Source: Humibacillus xanthopallidus
GTDB taxonomy: Bacteria > Actinomycetota > Actinomycetes > Actinomycetales > Dermatophilaceae
Reading direction: 5' to 3'
DNA: 64,000 bases
Assembly: GCF_006717145.1 (NCBI RefSeq)
Contig: NZ_VFQF01000003.1
Location: forward strand, 744,001 to 808,000
In this document: in pieces, positions 60,569 through 64,000 of the stretch
Layout: each line of letters opens with the position of its first letter
How positions within the stretch are numbered: position 1 is the stretch's first letter
The notes under the pieces: model-generated
The model's database searches: none
The model's input: the letters and a program-made list of their open reading frames with translations, nothing else
What the model was told of the DNA's origin: nothing
Translations under genes and position numbers: made by a program

Positions 60569-61030
60569 TCAGCCCTGGGTGCTGACGGGCGGGCCCAGGA
60601 CGAGCGCGAGGCCGGTGAGCCCCGCGACGGCGACGAGCCCGACGGCGACGGCGACGGCAGGCCGGGCCAGCAGGGCGGCGACCACTCGCTCGGCCGGGTT
60701 CTCGGGGGCGTCGCCGCCCCGACCGAGGCGCCAGCCGCCCTCGAGGCGCCCGCGCCGCTCGAGACGGCGCTCCCACCAGACGGTGAGGAAGGGCGGCACA
60801 GCGCTGAGCAGGCCGAGCGCGGCCTCGCGCAGGGTCCACCGCTGGTTGACCCAGAGCAGCAGGGTGACGAGGCAGAACGCGATGAAGACCACGCCGTGCA
60901 CGAGACCGAACACCGTGACGGCCAGGTCGGTCGTCCGCGTGACGTACTTGAGGAACATCCCGAGCAGCAGCAGCGCCCAGGTCACCACCTCCGCGGCAGC
61001 GATCCGGCGGTAGAGGGTGCGGGGTGACAT
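60569..61030 (-). CDS. DUF3817-family membrane protein
   Basis: A 153-residue membrane protein. The N-terminal domain LYRRIAAAEVVTWALLLLGMFLKYVTRTTDLAVTVFGLVHGVVFIAFCLVTLLLW with the His after the second span is typical of DUF3817. A charged cytoplasmic stretch and a last hydrophobic segment follow. Function is unknown. TAGGAGTCACC precedes the ATG at 61030. Confidence 0.85.
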   Translation of the reverse strand: MSPRTLYRRIAAAEVVTWALLLLGMFLKYVTRTTDLAVTVFGLVHGVVFIAFCLVTLLLWVNQRWTLREAALGLLSAVPPFLTVWWERRLERRGRLEGGWRLGRGGDAPENPAERVVAALLARPAVAVAVGLVAVAGLTGLALVLGPPVSTQG

Positions 61031-61208
61031 GGTGACTCCTACGGACTGTCGTACGACGGCGAGCCCCCATCCTGCGCAACCCACCGAGCAATCGCCAACT
61101 CGGTGCGGCATACCGCAGGGAGTTGACGACTACTCGGTGTGTTCGCGATCGGTGACCGGGTCGGGAGCCCGATCCGACCGGGGCGACCGACCTTGCGGTG
61201 TCGACGCG

Positions 61209-62189
61209 TCAGGGGTTGCGCCGGGCGAGGGTCAGGGCGAAGTCGCCGTCGTCGTCGGTCCACGCGCGCTCAACGGCGAAGCCGGCCGCAGCCAGCTCAT
61301 CGCGCAGGCGCTCGGGCCGGAACTTCGTCGAGATCTCGACGCGGATCTCCTCACCGTGCGCGAGGTCGAAGGTCAGGCCGGCGCCCGGGATCGTCACCCG
61401 CTGCGGCATGTCGGCCCGCAGGCGCAGGTCCATCCGCTCCTGCCGCGGATCCCAGAAGGGCACGTAGGAGAAGGCCTCGATGTCGAAGTCGGCCCCGAGC
61501 TCGCGGTTGAGCACGTGGAGGCAGTTCGTCACGAAGGCGGCGGTGACACCACGGCTGTCGTCGTAGGCGGAGATGAGCCGGTCGCTGCTCTTGACGAGGT
61601 CGGTGCCGAGCAGGAACCAGTCGCCGGGCTCGAGGCTGTCGTGAAGCGCCCCGAGGAAGGCCGCCCGCTCCTCGACGTAGAAGTTGCCGATCGTGCCACC
61701 GAGGAAGGCGACAAGCCGCCGGCCACCGCGAGGGAGGTGGCCGAGGTGGAGGGTGAAGTCGCCGACGAGCGCCTCGACCTGCAACGACGGATAGCGCTCG
61801 GAGAGCATCACCGCTGCGTCGCGCAGCGTCTGCTCGGAGACGTCGACCGGCACAAAGCGCTCGAGGGTGCCGGCAGAGGTGAAGGCGTCGAGCAGGGTTC
61901 GCGTCTTGTCACTGGTGCCGCTGCCGAGCTCGACGACCGTCGTGGCGTCGCAGGCGCGCACGATGTCGCCGGCGTGGTCGAGCAGGATCGCGCGCTCGCG
62001 CTCGGTTGGGTAGTACTCGGGCAGGCGCGTGATCTCGTCGAACAGCTCGGAGCCCACGTCGTCGTAGAGCCACTTCGGCGACAGCGAGCGGGGTTGCGAG
62101 CCGAGGCCGCGGCGCACGTCGTCGACGAGAGCGCCCGAGGCCCGCTCGGGGTCAAGAGCCACGGTCACCACCGGCTCCCGGCCCGTCAC
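61209..62189 (-). CDS. egtD: L-histidine N-alpha-methyltransferase
   Basis: Makes hercynine (trimethylhistidine) from histidine and three SAM, the first step of ergothioneine synthesis. The 326-residue protein has LSPKWLYDDVGSELFDEITRLPEYYPTERERAIL, the SAM motif VVELGSGTSDKTRTLLDAF, VPVDVSEQTL and the histidine-binding FLGGTIGNF. The GTG at 62189 overlaps the egtB stop (GTGA), so the two are translationally coupled. Confidence 0.96.
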   Translation of the reverse strand: MTGREPVVTVALDPERASGALVDDVRRGLGSQPRSLSPKWLYDDVGSELFDEITRLPEYYPTERERAILLDHAGDIVRACDATTVVELGSGTSDKTRTLLDAFTSAGTLERFVPVDVSEQTLRDAAVMLSERYPSLQVEALVGDFTLHLGHLPRGGRRLVAFLGGTIGNFYVEERAAFLGALHDSLEPGDWFLLGTDLVKSSDRLISAYDDSRGVTAAFVTNCLHVLNRELGADFDIEAFSYVPFWDPRQERMDLRLRADMPQRVTIPGAGLTFDLAHGEEIRVEISTKFRPERLRDELAAAGFAVERAWTDDDGDFALTLARRNP

Positions 62190-63490
62190 GAGCGCGCACC
62201 CCCGTCGGCGAGCCGCACGCCCGAGAGGGCCCAGCGTGCCCCCGGTGGGAAGAAGTTGCGATAGCTCAGCCGCGCGTGACCCGGGGGAGTGAGCGCGCAC
62301 CCACCTCGGAGCACCATCTGGCCGGACATGAACTTGCCGTTGTACTCGCCGATGGCTCCTGCCGGTGGGTGGTAGCCCGGGTAGGCGAGGTAGGCCGAGC
62401 TCGTCCACTCCCAGCAGTCGCCGTAGACCTGGCGCAGGTGACCGGTGCTCGGCCCCGCAGCCCGCGGGTGGAACGTCTCCGTGTCGGCGAGGTTGCTGCC
62501 AGTGGCTGCAGACACGTCGGCCTGGCCGTCGGCGACGACGGCGTGCTCCCACTCGCCCTCGGTCGGCAGCCGCTTGCCAGCCCAGGTGGCGTAGGCATCG
62601 GCCTCGTAGTGGCTGACGTGGCTCACCGGCAGGCCGGGGTCGACCGGACGCGTGCCGCTCAGGGTGTGCTCGAACCAGGCGCCGTTGACCTCGGTCCAGT
62701 AGAACGGCGCTCGCCACCCCTCGCCGCGCACCCGTGCCCAGCCGTCCGAGAGCCACAGCTCGTGCCGCTCGTAGCCGCGGTCGGTCATGAACTCCAGCCA
62801 CTCGCCGTTGGTGACGAGGCGGTCGGCAAGGCGGTAGGGCTCGAGCCACTGCTGGTGCAGCGGCAGCTCGTTGTCGAAGCCGAACCCGCCGCCGCGGTGC
62901 CCGACCTCGACCAGCCCGCCCTCGACGTCGACCCAGCCCAACGGGTCGGGCTCGGACGGCGCGAGGGGCCGGCCGGCATACGTCGGCTGGAGGGGGTTGA
63001 CCGAGAGGACGTGCTTGATGTCCATGAGGAGCAGCTCCTGGTGCTGCTGCTCATGGTGGAAGCCGAGCTCGATGGTCGAGGCGAGCTTCTCGAGCGAGCC
63101 CCCGTCGAGCGTCGTGACGAGCTCGCGCATGCGCGCGTCGACGTCGGCGCGGTAGAGCCCCACGTCGCTCGCCCCGGGCCGGGTGATGAAGCCGCGCTCG
63201 GCTCGTGCGTAGCGTGGACCGACGCCCTCGTAGTAGCTGTTGAAGAGGAACCAGTACTGGTCCTGGTAGGGCTTGAAGGACGGCTCGTGGCCGGCGAGCA
63301 CGAAGGTCTCGAAGAACCACGTGACGTGCGCGCGGTGCCACTTCGTCGGTGAGACGTCGGGCATGGACTGGACGGTCTGGTCCTCAGGGGACAGCGGCGC
63401 GGCGAGCGTCTCGGTGTGGGCGCGCACCTCGTCGTACCGGGCGACGAGCGTGTCGGCGTCCCACTGGTCCTGCCGGGTCGGGTCGGGCAT
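62186..63490 (-). CDS. egtB: Ergothioneine sulfoxide synthase
   Basis: Joins hercynine to a thiol substrate with O2 using non-haem iron. The 434-residue enzyme has an N-terminal DinB-like domain with PTKWHRAHVTWFFETFVL and the iron ligands in ELGFHHEQQHQELLLMDIKH. The C-terminal FGE-sulfatase-type domain reads GDCWEWTSSAYLAYPGY, with MVLRGGCALTPPGHARLSYRNFFPPGARW at the end. In mycobacteria EgtB uses gamma-glutamylcysteine made by EgtA, and EgtC trims it; neither gene is in the window. CGGAGGAGGTCACC precedes the ATG at 63490. Confidence 0.96.
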   Translation of the reverse strand: MPDPTRQDQWDADTLVARYDEVRAHTETLAAPLSPEDQTVQSMPDVSPTKWHRAHVTWFFETFVLAGHEPSFKPYQDQYWFLFNSYYEGVGPRYARAERGFITRPGASDVGLYRADVDARMRELVTTLDGGSLEKLASTIELGFHHEQQHQELLLMDIKHVLSVNPLQPTYAGRPLAPSEPDPLGWVDVEGGLVEVGHRGGGFGFDNELPLHQQWLEPYRLADRLVTNGEWLEFMTDRGYERHELWLSDGWARVRGEGWRAPFYWTEVNGAWFEHTLSGTRPVDPGLPVSHVSHYEADAYATWAGKRLPTEGEWEHAVVADGQADVSAATGSNLADTETFHPRAAGPSTGHLRQVYGDCWEWTSSAYLAYPGYHPPAGAIGEYNGKFMSGQMVLRGGCALTPPGHARLSYRNFFPPGARWALSGVRLADGGARS

Positions 63491-63744
63491 GGTGACCTCC
63501 TCCGTGCGGCCCATGGGCACGGTGCCCCGGACCGGTTCTCTCGACCCTAGGCACTGGCACTGACAACCGCCTGTCCGCGCGCGACTCGTAAGCAGCTGTT
63601 AACCCCCCGTCCCCGCCGCCGGCACCCACCACGGCACCAGCCACCGCTCCCCACCACAGCGCCCCACCCCCCACCTCCCGGCGTCCGTCCCCAGGGTGGC
63701 AAGCGGCATACCTCGTCGTCGGTCCCGGCGGTTAGGGTTCGGGG
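63491..63744. promoter_or_regulatory. Divergent promoter region of egtB and dnaX
   Basis: About 250 bp with a notable C/A-rich, G-poor run (63602-63680, many CCCC and CACC blocks on the plus strand). No palindrome or riboswitch was recognised. It must hold both promoters. Confidence 0.4.
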
Positions 63745-64000
63745 ATGGCCACCGCCCTGTACCGCCGCTACCGGCCCGAGAGCTTCGCCGACGTCATCGG
63801 CCAGGAGCACGTGACGGAGCCGCTCATGCAGGCGCTGCGCACGGGCCGGGTCAACCACGCCTACCTCTTCAGCGGCCCGCGTGGCTGCGGAAAGACGACG
63901 AGCGCGCGCATCCTCGCGCGCTGCCTCAACTGCGAGCAGGGCCCGACGCCGACGCCGTGCGGGGTGTGTGACTCGTGCGTCGCGCTCGCGCGCGGGGGAG
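63745..64000 (+). CDS. dnaX: DNA polymerase III subunit gamma/tau (partial, N-terminal 85 residues)
   Basis: The clamp-loader ATPase. The visible part, MATALYRRYRPESFADVIGQEHVTEPLMQALRTGRVNHAYLFSGPRGCGKTTSARILARCLNC, holds Walker A GPRGCGKTTS and the start of the zinc-binding Cys cluster (CLNCEQGPTPTPCGVCDSC). The rest lies beyond the window. Linkage with the SRP RNA and tRNA-Ser is common in actinobacteria. Confidence 0.96.
   Translation, partial: MATALYRRYRPESFADVIGQEHVTEPLMQALRTGRVNHAYLFSGPRGCGKTTSARILARCLNCEQGPTPTPCGVCDSCVALARGG

Overview
The window is high-GC DNA (roughly 70% G+C by eye) from an actinobacterium. Signs are GTG starts, dense GC-rich genes, a divergent sigma/membrane-partner pair, the ergothioneine genes egtB-egtD, a small SRP RNA and tRNA-Ser beside dnaX, and an Eis-type acetyltransferase. 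Gene content and a very frequent GTATGCC heptamer remind me of Intrasporangiaceae (Janibacter, Knoellia, Phycicoccus relatives), but that placement is an inference. No transposase, prophage, CRISPR array or rRNA was seen.

Layout. 1-4.9 kb: a cationic amino acid permease cut by the window edge, a PH-domain membrane protein, a tiny membrane protein, an Rsm22-type methyltransferase, upp and tadA, then tRNA-Ser(CGA). 5.1-14.8 kb: an accessory block of exported proteins and signalling genes of less extreme GC, starting just after the tRNA gene, whose 3' end is partly duplicated 140 bp downstream. 14.8-19.9 kb: a LuxR/ATPase (LAL) regulator, a small alpha/beta protein and an exported PQQ-type beta-propeller. 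20-35.4 kb: a complete creatinine-to-pyruvate route. 35.4-45 kb: cupin, alcohol dehydrogenase, MerR, phosphoesterase, SOUL, TolB-like, HTH regulator, ECF sigma with a membrane partner, HerA-like ATPase. 45-55 kb: LytR_C protein, an SsuA/NMT1-type ABC transporter divergent from a CitA/CitB-type two-component system, metallophosphoesterase, ornithine carbamoyltransferase, Eis-like acetyltransferase. 55-64 kb: MFS/LacI pair, SRP RNA, tRNA-Ser(GGA), ABC exporter, DUF3817 protein, egtD-egtB, start of dnaX.

Most striking is the signalling block at 7.7-14.2 kb. A minus-strand operon encodes a TRAP-type binding lipoprotein with two extra C-terminal repeats, a receiver-only protein and a histidine kinase that has an intact ATPase domain but Ala in place of the phosphoacceptor His. 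Divergently, a second kinase of the same architecture keeps the His-containing helix but has lost the N-box Asn, the DxG motif and the ATP lid, and is followed by a NarL-type regulator. The two defects are complementary, which suggests an obligate heterodimer acting in trans, with the lipoprotein as probable sensor.

The catabolic block works in order: an NCS1-type permease (probable uptake), creatininase (creatinine to creatine), creatinase (creatine to sarcosine plus urea), heterotetrameric sarcosine oxidase SoxBDAG (sarcosine to glycine plus methylene-THF), GlyA (glycine to serine), SdaA (serine to pyruvate) and PurU (returns formyl-THF to free THF). PucR- and GntR/FCD-type regulators sit at the two divergent promoters. 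Several repeat families stand out: a 32-bp-period tandem array at 60.35 kb, dispersed GAGTGGCC palindromes, and the GTATGCCG word, seen about 45 times.
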